Positions 37,128 through 46,924 of a stretch of DNA of 64,000 bases are shown here, in pieces. The stretch covers positions 3,100,001 through 3,164,000 of the forward strand of contig NZ_CP058557.1 in the NCBI RefSeq assembly GCF_018141165.1. Direction: 5' to 3'. A program made the position numbers and the translations under genes. Position 1 is the first letter of the stretch. Each line of letters begins with the position of its first letter. The notes under the pieces were generated by a model that saw only the letters and a program-made list of their open reading frames with translations, was not told where the DNA came from and searched no databases. The DNA is from Alkaliphilus sp. B6464 (GTDB lineage Bacteria > Bacillota > Clostridia > Peptostreptococcales > Natronincolaceae).

Positions 37128-37521
37128 TTAATTTTTTACATTCAACTTATTTACTTCAAATATTTCTGGTATAAAATCAAGATATTCTTCTTGAACACCT
37201 ATTTCTGCTTCTTTAATAAGTTTATCTAAATACGCTTGCTTGATAGAAACTATTTCTTCATATCCTTCCCTAGCCTCTTCATCACTTGCCGTAATCCCTA
37301 GTTCTATTATCTTTTGTTCTTCAACTTTCTTCTTTATGCACTTTTTCTCCATCTATTATTGCGATTACATTTTCATCAACTTCTTGTATTTCGTTTTGTG
37401 ATGCCAACCCTATTGTATCATCTCTTCCTTGCAAGGTACAACCCGTAAAAGCAAATATAATCAAAGATGAAATAGTGATTATTAGCATCTTTTGACTTAA
37501 ATCCAGCACACTCGTTTTCAT
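37128..37521 (-). pseudogene. Frameshifted SurA-N-like lipoprotein
   Basis: Two overlapping frames belong together. The first (from ATG 37521) is a lipoprotein signal (FAFTGCTLQ) followed by ENVIAIIDGEKVHKEE, the start of a SurA N-terminal/parvulin-type domain. It ends at 37321. The second frame carries EEQKIIELGITASDEEAREG, which is the later part of the same domain. The middle of the domain is missing, so an internal deletion shifted the frame near 37321-37352. Confidence 0.65.
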
Positions 37522-37715
37522 TATTCCGCTCTCCTTAAGTTCTCCTCTCTTTCAACTTTATATATCGTATTTTTCATAAACCCTACAACATCTCTTTTTA
37601 TATCTTTTATATCATATGCTCTTAAATGTCTTTTTCTATATTTCTGCGATAAAGCTCTCCTATCGTAATAACTTCTATATTTACAAGATATTTCCTGCAA
37701 GATCGCAAAATACAA
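37521..37715 (-). CDS. Short basic protein coupled to the lipoprotein pseudogene
   Basis: Sixty-four residues, Arg/Lys-rich (RRALSQKYRKRHLRAYDIKDIKRDVVGF), ending in a TAATG overlap with the following lipoprotein start. The first dozen residues run into the short repeat shared with 26492, which suggests the 5' end has been replaced. Unknown function, possibly a truncated gene. Confidence 0.3.
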   Translation of the reverse strand: MYFAILQEISCKYRSYYDRRALSQKYRKRHLRAYDIKDIKRDVVGFMKNTIYKVEREENLRRAE

Positions 37716-37743
37716 AATAAAAGAGCAGGCAACTACCTACTCT
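37676..37743 (-). terminator. Short repeat copy plus terminator AGAGCAGG/CCTACTCT
   Basis: The 37676-37728 part repeats the TTTCCTGCAAGAT segment of 26492-26545. The hairpin at 37722-37743 has 8 bp including one G-U pair; on the minus strand it is followed by TTTTATTTTG and ends the S41 peptidase-like transcript. Confidence 0.55.
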
Positions 37744-37863
37744 ATACTAAATCTCAACCTCCACTATTTTCTTAATCCTCCAATTAACATCATACTTATT
37801 TTTTATAAGATTCCTCGCTCCTATCTTAATCATTCCTCCACAGTCATCCTTTGTAATACATAT

Positions 37864-39132
37864 TTACTGATTCAAAATATATGTAAAAACTGGATCAACT
37901 TTATTTATATAACTTTCTATTGTTGGTTCAATTACTTTGTCTGGAATAAAAGATTCTATATCCTCATTTGAAAGCTTAAAATATTTTGTTGAATATACTA
38001 CTGCAAAAGGCGAGTTTTTGAAATTAAATGATCTTATCTCTCCATAATGATTTGGTTTACCAGCTGTAGGCTCACCTATGAAAGTCCCATTACTAGATTT
38101 TTTAAAGTCCATTGCATTTAATATGGCAGAGGAATAGCTTTGTCGCCCTACAATTATATATAAACTATCTGATGTATTTAAGTTATCTCTCTTTAAGATT
38201 TCTGACATTAAGGGAGCTATAATCCTAGAATTTCCTCCTCCATTATTTCTCATATCTATTATTATTTTTTCTACTTTATTTTCATCAATAACACTAATAA
38301 CCTCTTTTGTAAAATTTCTAAAGGATTGCTGCGCCATCTCAGCACACTGATTATATTTAACATACATTAGATTTTCCTGATTTAAATATTCATACCAATA
38401 ATATTTATCTGAATTTCTTAAATATAAAGGAACTTCATTATTGTCATTACTAAGTATAAACTTAAAGGAATCAGATGTTTTGCGGGATACTATGGTTTTA
38501 TCTATTAGCTCTCCATCTAAAGTTTTGAAAGTAAACTTAACCTGACTCTTATCTTTAATTATGCCAAGTCCATATAGTATTTCTGGTGAAAGAATATACT
38601 CGGGTATTTTAATTCTTAAATCAGCTTCATTATCATAGGATATAATAGATTTAATTTCTTTTTTTATATCTTCCATATTTATATCATTAATAGATACAAC
38701 TTCGCCATATAAAATATCCGAATTCTCTTGTGTAGTATTGATGACATAAATATCATCTTCAAACCAGTAAAGTTCTAGTGGATAAACTAGCTTCCACTCC
38801 CAGTATAAGTTTGTATATGTATCACCAATTGACGCAATTATTCCTAATAAATTCACTATAATCTCTTCATCAGTTAATAAATTAATTCTTTGTTTTAATT
38901 CTTCTACATCCTTATAGAACTTCTTTTCTGTAGTTTTAAAAAATAAATTAACATGCCTTTTTGGAAGTTCCTTTACAAAAACATTAATATCCTCTTCCCA
39001 TTTTTTGTCTCTCTCTTCATTATGTATATATGTTGTTGATTCTAAGCTACTACAGGCCACTAAATTTAGAAATACTACAGTTGTAATTAAGATTAAATAA
39101 ATTGTTTTTTTCACTACATTTTTAGTTATCAT
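37864..39132 (-). CDS. S41 (C-terminal processing peptidase-like) lipoprotein
   Basis: A 422-residue lipoprotein (LNLVACSS lipobox). The C-terminal half has the S41 fold: KIIIDMRNNGGGNSRI, VGRQSYSSAILNAMDF with the nucleophilic Ser, and GEPTAGKPNHYGE. The N-terminal 250 residues are a helical part plus a PDZ-like segment (LYGEVVSINDINMEDI). Start ATG 39132 with GTGAGGAAT; the frame extends upstream without a ribosome site. It probably acts on peptides outside the cell. Confidence 0.8.
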   Translation of the reverse strand: MITKNVVKKTIYLILITTVVFLNLVACSSLESTTYIHNEERDKKWEEDINVFVKELPKRHVNLFFKTTEKKFYKDVEELKQRINLLTDEEIIVNLLGIIASIGDTYTNLYWEWKLVYPLELYWFEDDIYVINTTQENSDILYGEVVSINDINMEDIKKEIKSIISYDNEADLRIKIPEYILSPEILYGLGIIKDKSQVKFTFKTLDGELIDKTIVSRKTSDSFKFILSNDNNEVPLYLRNSDKYYWYEYLNQENLMYVKYNQCAEMAQQSFRNFTKEVISVIDENKVEKIIIDMRNNGGGNSRIIAPLMSEILKRDNLNTSDSLYIIVGRQSYSSAILNAMDFKKSSNGTFIGEPTAGKPNHYGEIRSFNFKNSPFAVVYSTKYFKLSNEDIESFIPDKVIEPTIESYINKVDPVFTYILNQ

Positions 39133-39411
39133 ATTCCTCACTAATCCCCTATCCCCAATATTTAAATCCCACACTTTATACACAAGACATAGTTTAGCTT
39201 TAGTTCAATAATTTTGCCATATAATACTCATCAACAAATACTCCATCTACTAAACAAGATTTTTCTTTTCAAATTTTCTTCGTTTGTTTTTCTTTCACCT
39301 GGCTCATACAACATAAAACTAGTTTCGGAATCTAACTTATGTAGAAATATTAAAAATTCATTGCATCGCTTGGAGTAGCTCCTCTAATTTTTACCATCAC
39401 TATCCTCCTAT

Positions 39412-39849
39412 TTAATCTTTTATAAGTTTCTCATAGAATTCCTCACCCTTTTTAAATAGGTGTGGCTGAATTAGAGGATATGTTAAATTTTCTGGATTCG
39501 TATCAAATAGATTAATCTCACTTATTTCATAATTTGGTAATTTATCAAGATATGTTATATTAGCATAGAATAACTGTTCAAAGGATTCAACTCCATCTTT
39601 ATATACAGAATATATACAGATTGGTATAATATTAAATTCCTTTGCTCCTGTTTCTTCTTTTAATTCTCTTGAAGCTGCAAAATTGATATCCTCGTTTTTT
39701 TCCCTATGTCCGCCTGGAATTTCCCATGTCAGTCTATCCTTATGTTTTACAAATATCCATTTATCTTTAAACCTTGACATAATAACTGCAAACTTAAGCT
39801 TACTATCCTCAATTGTATATAAATCATAAAATTTAACTCTTACCATCAT
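39412..39849 (-). CDS. NUDIX hydrolase
   Basis: A 145-residue protein with the Nudix box GGHREKNEDINFAASRELKEETGA at about residues 47-70 (GX5EX7REUXEEXGU with a small deviation). It hydrolyses a nucleoside diphosphate derivative; the substrate is unknown. Its start overlaps the methyltransferase remnant by four bases (ATGA), so translation was coupled to a gene that is now broken. Confidence 0.85.
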   Translation of the reverse strand: MMVRVKFYDLYTIEDSKLKFAVIMSRFKDKWIFVKHKDRLTWEIPGGHREKNEDINFAASRELKEETGAKEFNIIPICIYSVYKDGVESFEQLFYANITYLDKLPNYEISEINLFDTNPENLTYPLIQPHLFKKGEEFYEKLIKD

Positions 39850-40291
39850 CTATCCCCCTGAGTAGTATTATTTTTGTCTTTCAATATCCTTTTACGAAAA
39901 ATATAAGCAACAAAACAGCCTCTTTCATCTTCATTTTCAACGCACTTAATTAAATCAAATGAATTTTTTATATCTTCAAGATCAGATCCTCGAATTAAAT
40001 CCTGTTCTTTAATTTTAGAATCAACTTGCACTGTATTTACTAAATAATTATTTCTTTTAGCAAACATCATCAGGCGTTCAAGCGCTTTACTACTAAAGTT
40101 ACCCCTGTAACTATAAAACCTTTTTCAAGTAAAAATAAAACATTCCTACTATCTCCACATGCTATATCAAGAACAGTACCTTTTTTTAAGTAGACGACAT
40201 TTTCAACTATTGATTTTTCTGGATCTAATGGATTATCGCTTCTATTAGCAAATTTTTCATCCCAATATTCTTTAGTTCCTATATATTCCAT
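39846..40291 (-). pseudogene. Frameshifted SAM-dependent methyltransferase
   Basis: From ATG 40291 the frame reads GTKEYWDEKFANRSDNPLDP and the SAM motif VLDIACGDSRNVLFLLEKGF, then breaks. In the next frame the sequence continues FSSKALERLMMFAKRNNYLV, which is the expected motif II region. A single missing base in the Asp codon after TGV explains it. Part of the catalytic middle is also missing (about 148 residues in place of roughly 200), so the product is dead. Confidence 0.85.
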
Positions 40292-40411
40292 CTAATAATC
40301 ACCTACCATATGTTTCACATTAATCTACTCATTGTTTGTAAAATTTAATCCTTCTAATTACACATTAAAAAGGTAACGTACAACATGCTCAAAAAAGTTA
40401 ACTAATTAACC

Positions 40412-40942
40412 TTATTTTCCTATATCTAAGTAACGATGAAATATCATATCGATGTTTTCTTTATCTTCTGAATTTATAGTCCATATCTTAGTTACTTTTT
40501 TATTTAAAGCAAACCGAAAATTTTGCTGAAATACAATTTCTAATTTTTCATCTTTAAGCCACCTATAATCTATTATATCTTTCCAATAGACTATACCACC
40601 TTGTATAATTGTTATTCCGTTTTCTCTTATCTCTTTGTCATTAATATGTTGTAATATACGATAAATACATAGCAGTATCCATAACACAGGTATCATTAAA
40701 TTCATTGTAGGGTTCATATCAGCATATCTACTTAAGTTGACTAATCGTGATATTAAAAGAAATATCCAAAAACAGCCTAGTAGAGACCAAAAGAATATAG
40801 AGGCTCTGGTATTAAAATCTCTTGGTACTTGTAAAATCAATCTTCCTAAGTATTCTTGTCTATTAAACTCTTTTAAAAAAAGATATATATACATAATTAA
40901 AGCTATTAAAATAACTATTTCTAAAAATCCTATATTATTCAC
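40412..40942 (-). CDS. Membrane protein with DUF5673-like C-terminal domain
   Basis: A 176-residue protein with three membrane helices (residues about 5-25, 48-70, 80-98) and a cytoplasmic domain with KEIRENGITIIQGGIVYWKDIIDYRW, similar to DUF5673. GTG start 40942 with TAGGAGAG upstream. The function is unknown. Confidence 0.6.
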   Translation of the reverse strand: MNNIGFLEIVILIALIMYIYLFLKEFNRQEYLGRLILQVPRDFNTRASIFFWSLLGCFWIFLLISRLVNLSRYADMNPTMNLMIPVLWILLCIYRILQHINDKEIRENGITIIQGGIVYWKDIIDYRWLKDEKLEIVFQQNFRFALNKKVTKIWTINSEDKENIDMIFHRYLDIGK

Positions 40943-40989
40943 TACTTTTCTCTCCTACCTCGAATATTAAGTTTATTACATATTAGCCA

Positions 40990-41334
40990 TTAATTACTAA
41001 TTCTGCACAGCATTAGAAGATTCCAAATTAATTTGTTCTGTCTTGCAAGTTTTATCGTTTCGCTTTTCCCTTGCCATTTAACTGTTAGTTCTATATCCTT
41101 ATCAAATGTGATTTTAATAACATCAGCATTCATTCTACTTCCAGTATGCAAGTTAGCTACACCCTTGAGTTCTTGTGGATGGGCAAATTCCTTAATCAGA
41201 ATCAGTCCTGAGTCGGAGGATAAATCGCCTCCATCGAAATTTATTTTAATTTTACTATTGCTTTCTAACTGAAGTACACTTACACTAGCCATAAAGAGTT
41301 TCTCCTTTGTTGTTTTGTAGTGTGGTAACTTCAT
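40990..41334 (-). mobile_element. IS1380-family transposase remnant
   Basis: A 114-residue frame beginning as an IS1380 transposase (KIKINFDGGDLSSDSGLILIKEF). It jumps near residue 63 to what looks like the C-terminus (VKWQGKSETIKLARQNKLIW). The DDE catalytic core is absent, so this is an internal-deletion derivative. The left end of the element should be just past 41400; no clear terminal inverted repeats were found. Confidence 0.75.
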
Positions 41335-41637
41335 TTTAACAAAGTTTAAACTCTTTTTCTATTGTTAGAGCTTCACTTTTAATGTGAAAGCAAAAGTAAA
41401 CAAAAACACTGTACCTATGCGGTGCAAAGCGCCGCGCGATGATTGTATTGTATTATATTTAAAGGGACGAGGCACTTATCCCTTCATCCCTACTCTACAT
41501 TCAACCAGCTCAACCTATAAAAAATTACCTGTATTATTATTATGAGGTGATGTAGCTGGGATATTACAATACAGCTTTTGGTAAGAAGAAAAATTAAAGG
41601 CCGTTTCAATAATGCTATGGTTGCTCATTTTCAAAGG
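41335..41637. other. Flank of the IS1380 remnant
   Basis: About 300 bases with an IS-end-like TTCACTTTTAATGTGAAAG palindrome near 41370, a GC-rich GGTGCAAAGCGCCGCGCG patch near 41420 and no gene. The GC patch differs from the surroundings and may be imported. Confidence 0.4.
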
Positions 41638-42915
41638 CTAATAACTTTCTTTGAGCTTATCCAATTCTCCTTGGAGCCTTTCATTGGTTAACCATATTCC
41701 CCGAACCATAGTTCCTTCTAAGGTTCTAGTATTTTTAATGTCCTCTAGAGGATTTTTCGATAAAAGAATTAAGTCAGCTTCTTTTCCCTCTTCAACTGTT
41801 CCAAATTTATCTAACTGTCCTAAAAATTCAGCTGAGTTATAGGTTGCTGTTTTCAATACCTCATAGGGTGTTAATCCTGCACCAGCTAAATACTCTAGTT
41901 CACTATGCAAAGAGAAACCTGGAACTACAAAAGGATTGTTTGCGTCGGTGCCAGCCAATAGTTTTCCTCCTTTTTCGTGTATAGTGCGAACAATATACTG
42001 TCGTTTTTCCAAGTCGAATGCATATCTACCGATTCGTTTCATATGTCTCCACGCCCTAGTTACTTCTGGGTTAATATATTCTAAACCTTCAATCTCATTT
42101 TCCATTTTAAGAATATGAATGATAGCTAATGTTGGCGTATTCCAAACATTATTTCCTACAGTCATCTCTGCTTCATTTTCGATATTCTCTAAGCTATAGC
42201 CACTTAAATGTTCAATAGAATTTTGCCCTAGTTCAAGTGCTTTCCTTATGCCTACTTCACTTGGCACATGTCCTACCACCCTAATACCTATTTCCTCTGC
42301 AGTTTTCATAATCTCTTCGTATACTTCTACAGGTAAACGTTCATAGACTTTAACTGCATCATATCCATCTTCCTGCACTGAGATCACTGCCTTTCTTGCC
42401 TCTTCTGGGGTTTCTAAAGCTACACTATCCTTCCATATGGGGTTGGGGCCGTCCATTATTGGACCTGTTGTGAAAATTCTAGGACCAAGAAATCTTCTAT
42501 CATTAATAGCCGCCCTCATTTCCAGGTCTTGAGGGAGTCCCCACATATTTTGTATGCTTGTTATACCATTTGCTAAGTAGAGAATTTCTTCCCCACTATA
42601 ACGCCATTGATGAACATGCATATCTACTAAGCCTGGCATTAAATATTTACCTTCTCCCTCTATAATTTGCGCTTCTTCAGGAATGGTTACTGTTTGAAAT
42701 TCCCCTATTTCTGCAATTAATCCATCTTTTATGACTACACTTTGGTTTTCTAGAACCTTGTCCCTAGTCATCATAATAAGGTTTACATTCTGAAACACAA
42801 CTACGTTTGTTGCCTCTTTAGCATTACAGCCTACTAATAATAACAAACTGGTGGCTACTATAAAAAACATAATCTTACTTGCTAAATTCATATTTAACTT
42901 CTTACTCTCCTTCAT
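41638..42915 (-). CDS. Amidohydrolase family lipoprotein (imidazolonepropionase-like)
   Basis: A 425-residue lipoprotein (LLLVGCNA lipobox). Motifs of the metal-dependent amidohydrolases: LMPGLVDMHVHQWR (HxH), VVGHVPSEVGIRKALELGQNSIEHLSGY (two His), LAGTDANNPF (Asp) and EGKEADLILL. Its export is unusual for this superfamily but is known among prolidase-like members. It starts inside a small upstream open frame with which it is probably translationally coupled. AAAGGAGAGGG precedes ATG 42915. Confidence 0.85.
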   Translation of the reverse strand: MKESKKLNMNLASKIMFFIVATSLLLLVGCNAKEATNVVVFQNVNLIMMTRDKVLENQSVVIKDGLIAEIGEFQTVTIPEEAQIIEGEGKYLMPGLVDMHVHQWRYSGEEILYLANGITSIQNMWGLPQDLEMRAAINDRRFLGPRIFTTGPIMDGPNPIWKDSVALETPEEARKAVISVQEDGYDAVKVYERLPVEVYEEIMKTAEEIGIRVVGHVPSEVGIRKALELGQNSIEHLSGYSLENIENEAEMTVGNNVWNTPTLAIIHILKMENEIEGLEYINPEVTRAWRHMKRIGRYAFDLEKRQYIVRTIHEKGGKLLAGTDANNPFVVPGFSLHSELEYLAGAGLTPYEVLKTATYNSAEFLGQLDKFGTVEEGKEADLILLSKNPLEDIKNTRTLEGTMVRGIWLTNERLQGELDKLKESY

Positions 42916-42976
42916 ATTCCCTCTCCTTTAGAATTTCTTCTAATTTTGATGTAATATATTCTTGATTATTTAACAT
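42902..42976 (-). CDS. Possible 24-residue leader peptide
   Basis: ATG 42976 has AAGGAGA at good spacing and the frame (MLNNQEYITSKLEEILKER...) stops 14 bases into the amidohydrolase gene. It may only couple translation. It could also be a chance frame. Confidence 0.35.
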   Translation of the reverse strand: MLNNQEYITSKLEEILKEREYEGE

Positions 42977-43115
42977 AGCCATTCTCCTTTTTTATAAGTT
43001 GTTTGTGGTGATTCAGCTTATGTTTCAGGGCTTGGCTATGTTTTTTCTATATATTTTTATTGGAAGTTTTAGTACAAAACTTCTACATAATCCATTATTG
43101 GATAACTTCTCTTTT

Positions 43116-43628
43116 TTACTGTCCGTGGGTCAGCCTTTTAAATCCTTTTTCTGTGCTAAATATCGGAGCTAAAATCCCTTCCGTTATAAAATTAATTATT
43201 ACCACTCCAGCGTAAAATGGATATATAATTGGGCTTACTTCCCACGATAATCTTCCATAGGTTAAAATTGCCTATAATAGAAACCATGCAAAGAAGTATC
43301 CAGATAGTTTGGATAAAAAATTTAATAAGATTTCTCTTTTACATGGTCCGCCACTGTTTTTTATTATTTCATTGGTAAATTCTTTTAGATCTTCACTTAT
43401 AGAATCTTTTAAGCTCGAACCTCTAAGTTTCAGCTCTTGTGCCATTCCTATCAAATCTCTTCTAATTACTCGCCTACCTTGCACTACATAATAGCTGAAT
43501 TGCCAATTAGAAATATCGGAAAATTCATAAGTATTCCTATATATGTTATACCTAAATATATATTCTAAAAAATCTTTTAATGAAAAAAGCCATACATCAT
43601 CATAATAATATCTAGCTTTTAAAATATT
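43116..43628 (-). pseudogene. Truncated membrane protein gene with an in-frame TAG
   Basis: One continuous frame of about 170 codons is broken only by TAG at 43272-43274. Before the stop it reads RRVIRRDLIGMAQELKLRGS and SISEDLKEFTNEIIK, ending in a hydrophobic SGYFFAWFLL. After it the helix continues AILTYGRLSWEVSPIIYPFY and reaches its own stop at 43116. No start codon with ribosome site is found at the 5' end, so the N-terminus is also gone. Family not recognised. Confidence 0.65.
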
Positions 43629-43666
43629 TTATTATATTACTTACTTATACTTTATATATTTTAGTT

Positions 43667-44146
43667 TTATCTTATTTCATCTAATATTCTCTTTAAGTCT
43701 TTAATATTATTTTCGCTTCTGAAATAATTATATGTAACTACCCCAATGTTATCATTAGATTCTTCATGTAATAGTGAAGTTATTCTTTGAAGTTCCTTTT
43801 GCAAATTGATCATCGATTTAACCTCTTTTTCACCGTATCCATATACTAGAAAATCGTTTATTTTATAAACTGGTTCATTCATAAATTTTAACATAGGGGA
43901 TCTTCTCAAATATTCACTGAGAATAACAATTTCATTCACAAACTTTTCTTCAACGTCCTTGCTGATTTCTCCTTTATTATATATTTCAATAAAATTATCA
44001 ATTCTTTTTTCAAGTAAAACAAGAGTGTAAATATCATAAACTCCAATATCTTCTCTATATATGTTATTCCGATAAGATATAGTTACAGAGAATATAATAC
44101 ATATTAATAAAATTACACTTAACTTCTTTATACTAAATAATTTCAT
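43667..44146 (-). CDS. Hypothetical protein with N-terminal membrane anchor
   Basis: A 159-residue protein. A hydrophobic helix at residues 8-26 is followed by an external domain that is mostly helical (DIYTLVLLEKRIDNFIEIYNKG). AGAGGAGTAA precedes the ATG. No known family. Confidence 0.55.
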   Translation of the reverse strand: MKLFSIKKLSVILLICIIFSVTISYRNNIYREDIGVYDIYTLVLLEKRIDNFIEIYNKGEISKDVEEKFVNEIVILSEYLRRSPMLKFMNEPVYKINDFLVYGYGEKEVKSMINLQKELQRITSLLHEESNDNIGVVTYNYFRSENNIKDLKRILDEIR

Positions 44147-44307
44147 TTTTACTCCTCTTTCTTCAAAGTATAATAGTTTTATTATATGATATTATAGATT
44201 TGTTACACCTTTAAAATAAGATACGAACTATATTTATTAAGGATAGTTTCTCGAATATAGTTTCATTAGTTTAATTTCATTTCTGCTTCATTATATACAA
44301 AATTCAT

Positions 44308-44949
44308 CTAATTGATCTTTATATCATTTTCAAAGAAGAAGCGATTATATCCCTTTTTAAACCTATTAATATCCTTATTAATTATAAATTCTAGCTCCTT
44401 GCCATCTTTATATATCAATGTAAACAAAAAGAAGTTTAATTCTGAAACATTGTTTTCAAAAGAAACAACATAAATCCTCTCATCTTTGTCTTTCCCATCA
44501 TAAATAGTTGCATATGATAATCCCTGCTGGTTTCGAATGGAAATATTACTTACGTCTTTATCTCTAATAATACCAAACAATGTAGGGGTTATTTTTGGGG
44601 ATTCATTTAGTAGTTGTGCAGAAAAAATGAATTCTCTATTATCATCTGGAATAAATCTATTTACATGTCCACCACCCCCAACCCATTTATAACTCCCTAA
44701 TGATTTTTTAACCATATCAACATAATACATATTATCTTTACCTTTATTCTCCTTGCCTACTGAATATACCAGAACTCCACCTTTTGTTTCATCAATATAA
44801 ATAAGTTCATGGTCTTCAAGTAGGTGCCTTTTACGGATTACCTCGAACGGGTCACTATTCTTATTAATATTAAATAATATAAAAGTAGCTATAACAGCTA
44901 GTACTATTGCCTCCAGAATATAATATCGTTTCAAATTTTTTTCTTTCAT
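44308..44949 (-). CDS. Hypothetical membrane-anchored protein
   Basis: A 213-residue protein with one N-terminal helix and an exported mixed domain. GGAGGAGAAG sits before ATG 44949; a frame back to 44991 has no ribosome site. It contains the Gly-rich KWVGGGGHVNRF. Not assigned to a family. Confidence 0.55.
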   Translation of the reverse strand: MKEKNLKRYYILEAIVLAVIATFILFNINKNSDPFEVIRKRHLLEDHELIYIDETKGGVLVYSVGKENKGKDNMYYVDMVKKSLGSYKWVGGGGHVNRFIPDDNREFIFSAQLLNESPKITPTLFGIIRDKDVSNISIRNQQGLSYATIYDGKDKDERIYVVSFENNVSELNFFLFTLIYKDGKELEFIINKDINRFKKGYNRFFFENDIKIN

Positions 44950-45135
44950 TCTTCTCCTCCAAATATGTGTTTTTATGATTATATGAATCAATCCTAAGAT
45001 TTCTAGGTCAATCTGATATATAATACGTATTTAACAACTATAAAAACATTCTACTGTTAGGTATTTAAATGAATGTGGGAAATAAAATCCTCTCTATTTG
45101 TTTCATATTGTAAAAAAATGTGCTATTAATAGAAG

Positions 45136-45351
45136 TTATACATTTGGGCTATTTTTGTCTCTTTCAAAAATTATCTGGTATTCATAAGCAAAAAAGACAC
45201 CCATTTTTTTGTTTGGTGGAATCACAACTTGAACTAATCGCCAACCATCAGCCGCCTCTTTCATAATGATAGCTTGACAATTTTTAAAACTGTCACCTAT
45301 CTATGTAGAAAGTTTCCTAATTGGAATCTCTATAAATTTATATTCATACAT
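45136..45351 (-). pseudogene. DUF4177-like protein gene with an in-frame TAG
   Basis: From ATG 45351 the frame reads MYEYKFIEIPIRKLST, then TAG (45301-45303), then GDSFKNCQAIIMKEAADGWR and LVQVVIPP to a TAA at 45136. The YEYKFVxxP start and the A..GWELV-like centre are DUF4177 hallmarks. No frameshift, only one nonsense codon. Confidence 0.75.
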
Positions 45352-45436
45352 ACTACCCATCCAATATTATCTCTTATATAAATAATTTATCCATTGCACA
45401 TTAAAATAGATGATACAAAATAAGAAAAGTTCGTTT

Positions 45437-45703
45437 TTATAGTAGCTTCCAATTACTATCTCTTATATCATTCTTATGAGGTTTTCTTACATATTTAATC
45501 ATTTCTTCTTCACATGCTCCAAATTTCAAAAAGTTTTTTTGCCCTTTCTTTAATGAAACTCGGTTTGCTCCTCCTTTGTAATCAGGGTCATCAAACTGTA
45601 CTCTATCGTCTTCCCAAAAACATATAGTACAAATATCATAAGTCCCTGGTGGTTCTTCATCTAAAGTTTTATATCCACAACATGGGCAAGTATATTTTTT
45701 CAT
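45437..45703 (-). CDS. CPCC-type cysteine-rich protein
   Basis: An 88-residue protein with YTCPCCGYKTLDEEPPGTYDICTICFWEDD at the N-terminus, the signature of the CPCC domain family. Four to five Cys probably bind zinc. Members are common in phage islands and toxin immunity contexts; the function is unknown. GCGAGGATAAG precedes the ATG. Confidence 0.85.
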   Translation of the reverse strand: MKKYTCPCCGYKTLDEEPPGTYDICTICFWEDDRVQFDDPDYKGGANRVSLKKGQKNFLKFGACEEEMIKYVRKPHKNDIRDSNWKLL

Positions 45704-45782
45704 ATCTTATCCTCGCTTCGTGTATATTCTTATTAACACAAAATACATCTGATACTCCCTTAATAGATTAGATGTAATAATA

Positions 45783-46344
45783 TTAAAATTCAATTGTATT
45801 TTTAACCTCATTCCACTCACTTTTTAATAAATCCATATATACCACATCAGCAAATTTTCCTTCCCTACTATCGAAACAAGCTTCCCTTATTACGCCGATT
45901 TCCTTAAATCCAAGTTTCTTATATAAATTGTGAGCTTTAGTATTATCCTTCATAGAAGTTAATTCTAATTTGTTAAGATTTAAAAATCTAAACAGAAAAT
46001 CCATAAAGTGATATAAAGCATCTTTTCCATACCCTTTCCCTTGCTCATCTATTTCACAAATCTTAATACCAAATTCACATTTTTGATTTCTTCCATTCCA
46101 GCCAATATAATTCATTTCTCCTATTGGGTCTAAATTATTTCTTTTACATATTATAAACCTTTTACTTTCTGGAAACAGGGTAGTATTTATTATATCCTTT
46201 TGTATACTATCCTTAATAGCTTGTTTACTTTGAAGCGTTCCAAAAGTATGAGTTACATGTTCCATTAATTCACCCGTATTCCACCACTTATGTAAGTACT
46301 CTTCATCCCCTAACTCTAATTGTCTTATAATTACCTTCTATCAT
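45783..46344 (-). pseudogene. GNAT acetyltransferase with 5' frameshift
   Basis: AGGAGGAAG followed by ATG 46344 starts MIEGNYKTI, but this frame soon stops. In the neighbouring frame the expected GNAT start continues as RQLELGDEEYLHKWWNTGEL and then EHVTHTFG into a complete RimJ/RimL-like domain (EQGKGYGKDALYHF, NTKAHNLYKKLGFKEIGV). One or two bases have changed near 46320. The frame from ATG 46265 (160 residues) could still be translated weakly but lacks a ribosome site. Confidence 0.65.
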
Positions 46345-46524
46345 ACTACCACTTCCTCCTTAAATTATATTATATAATGATATGCTAGTTGATTCGGTAA
46401 TTTGTTTTCTAATTTTTTCTTATTTCACACTTTTTACACGATACTACATACCGTAATTATATGTAAAACCATACAATATTTTTACACATATTCAATTAAT
46501 AATATTTACTCACCAAGTGACTTA

Positions 46525-46860
46525 TTAGGGTATTAATGCTCCTTTAGCAAACAAAATAACTTTTAAATCTTTTTTCAAAGATTCATCAATATTTGAACTC
46601 ATATTAATAATCTCATACCCTGCTCTAATAGTTTTCCAGGTAGAAGATCTGTCTGGTATATAAATATGATCCATTAAATAACCAAAGTTCTTTACTTTTT
46701 CATCTGTTAAATTAAATCTTAAATCATATACAGCCTTTTTAATCTTTATTTCATTTCTATATTAATATATTAAAGTAATCTCCATACCTACTAAGGCTAA
46801 AGCTGCAGTTATCAAGCCTATTAATAAAATAATTAATAACATCTTATAATCAGTAATCAT
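46525..46860 (-). pseudogene. Small membrane-anchored protein gene with an in-frame TAA
   Basis: AGGAGGAG precedes ATG 46860. The frame starts with a membrane helix (MLLIILLIGLITAALALVG), is broken by TAA at 46762-46764 and continues in the same frame for about 78 codons (VKNFGYLMDHIYIPD, STWKTIRAGYEIINM, KVILFAKGALIP) to TAA 46525. A single substitution explains the break. Unknown family of about 110 residues. Confidence 0.7.
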
Positions 46861-46924
46861 TCAATCTCCTCCTAATCTTTTTTATAAATTTCTATAATAT
46901 TGGAGAAATTCCTTTATTTTGGAA

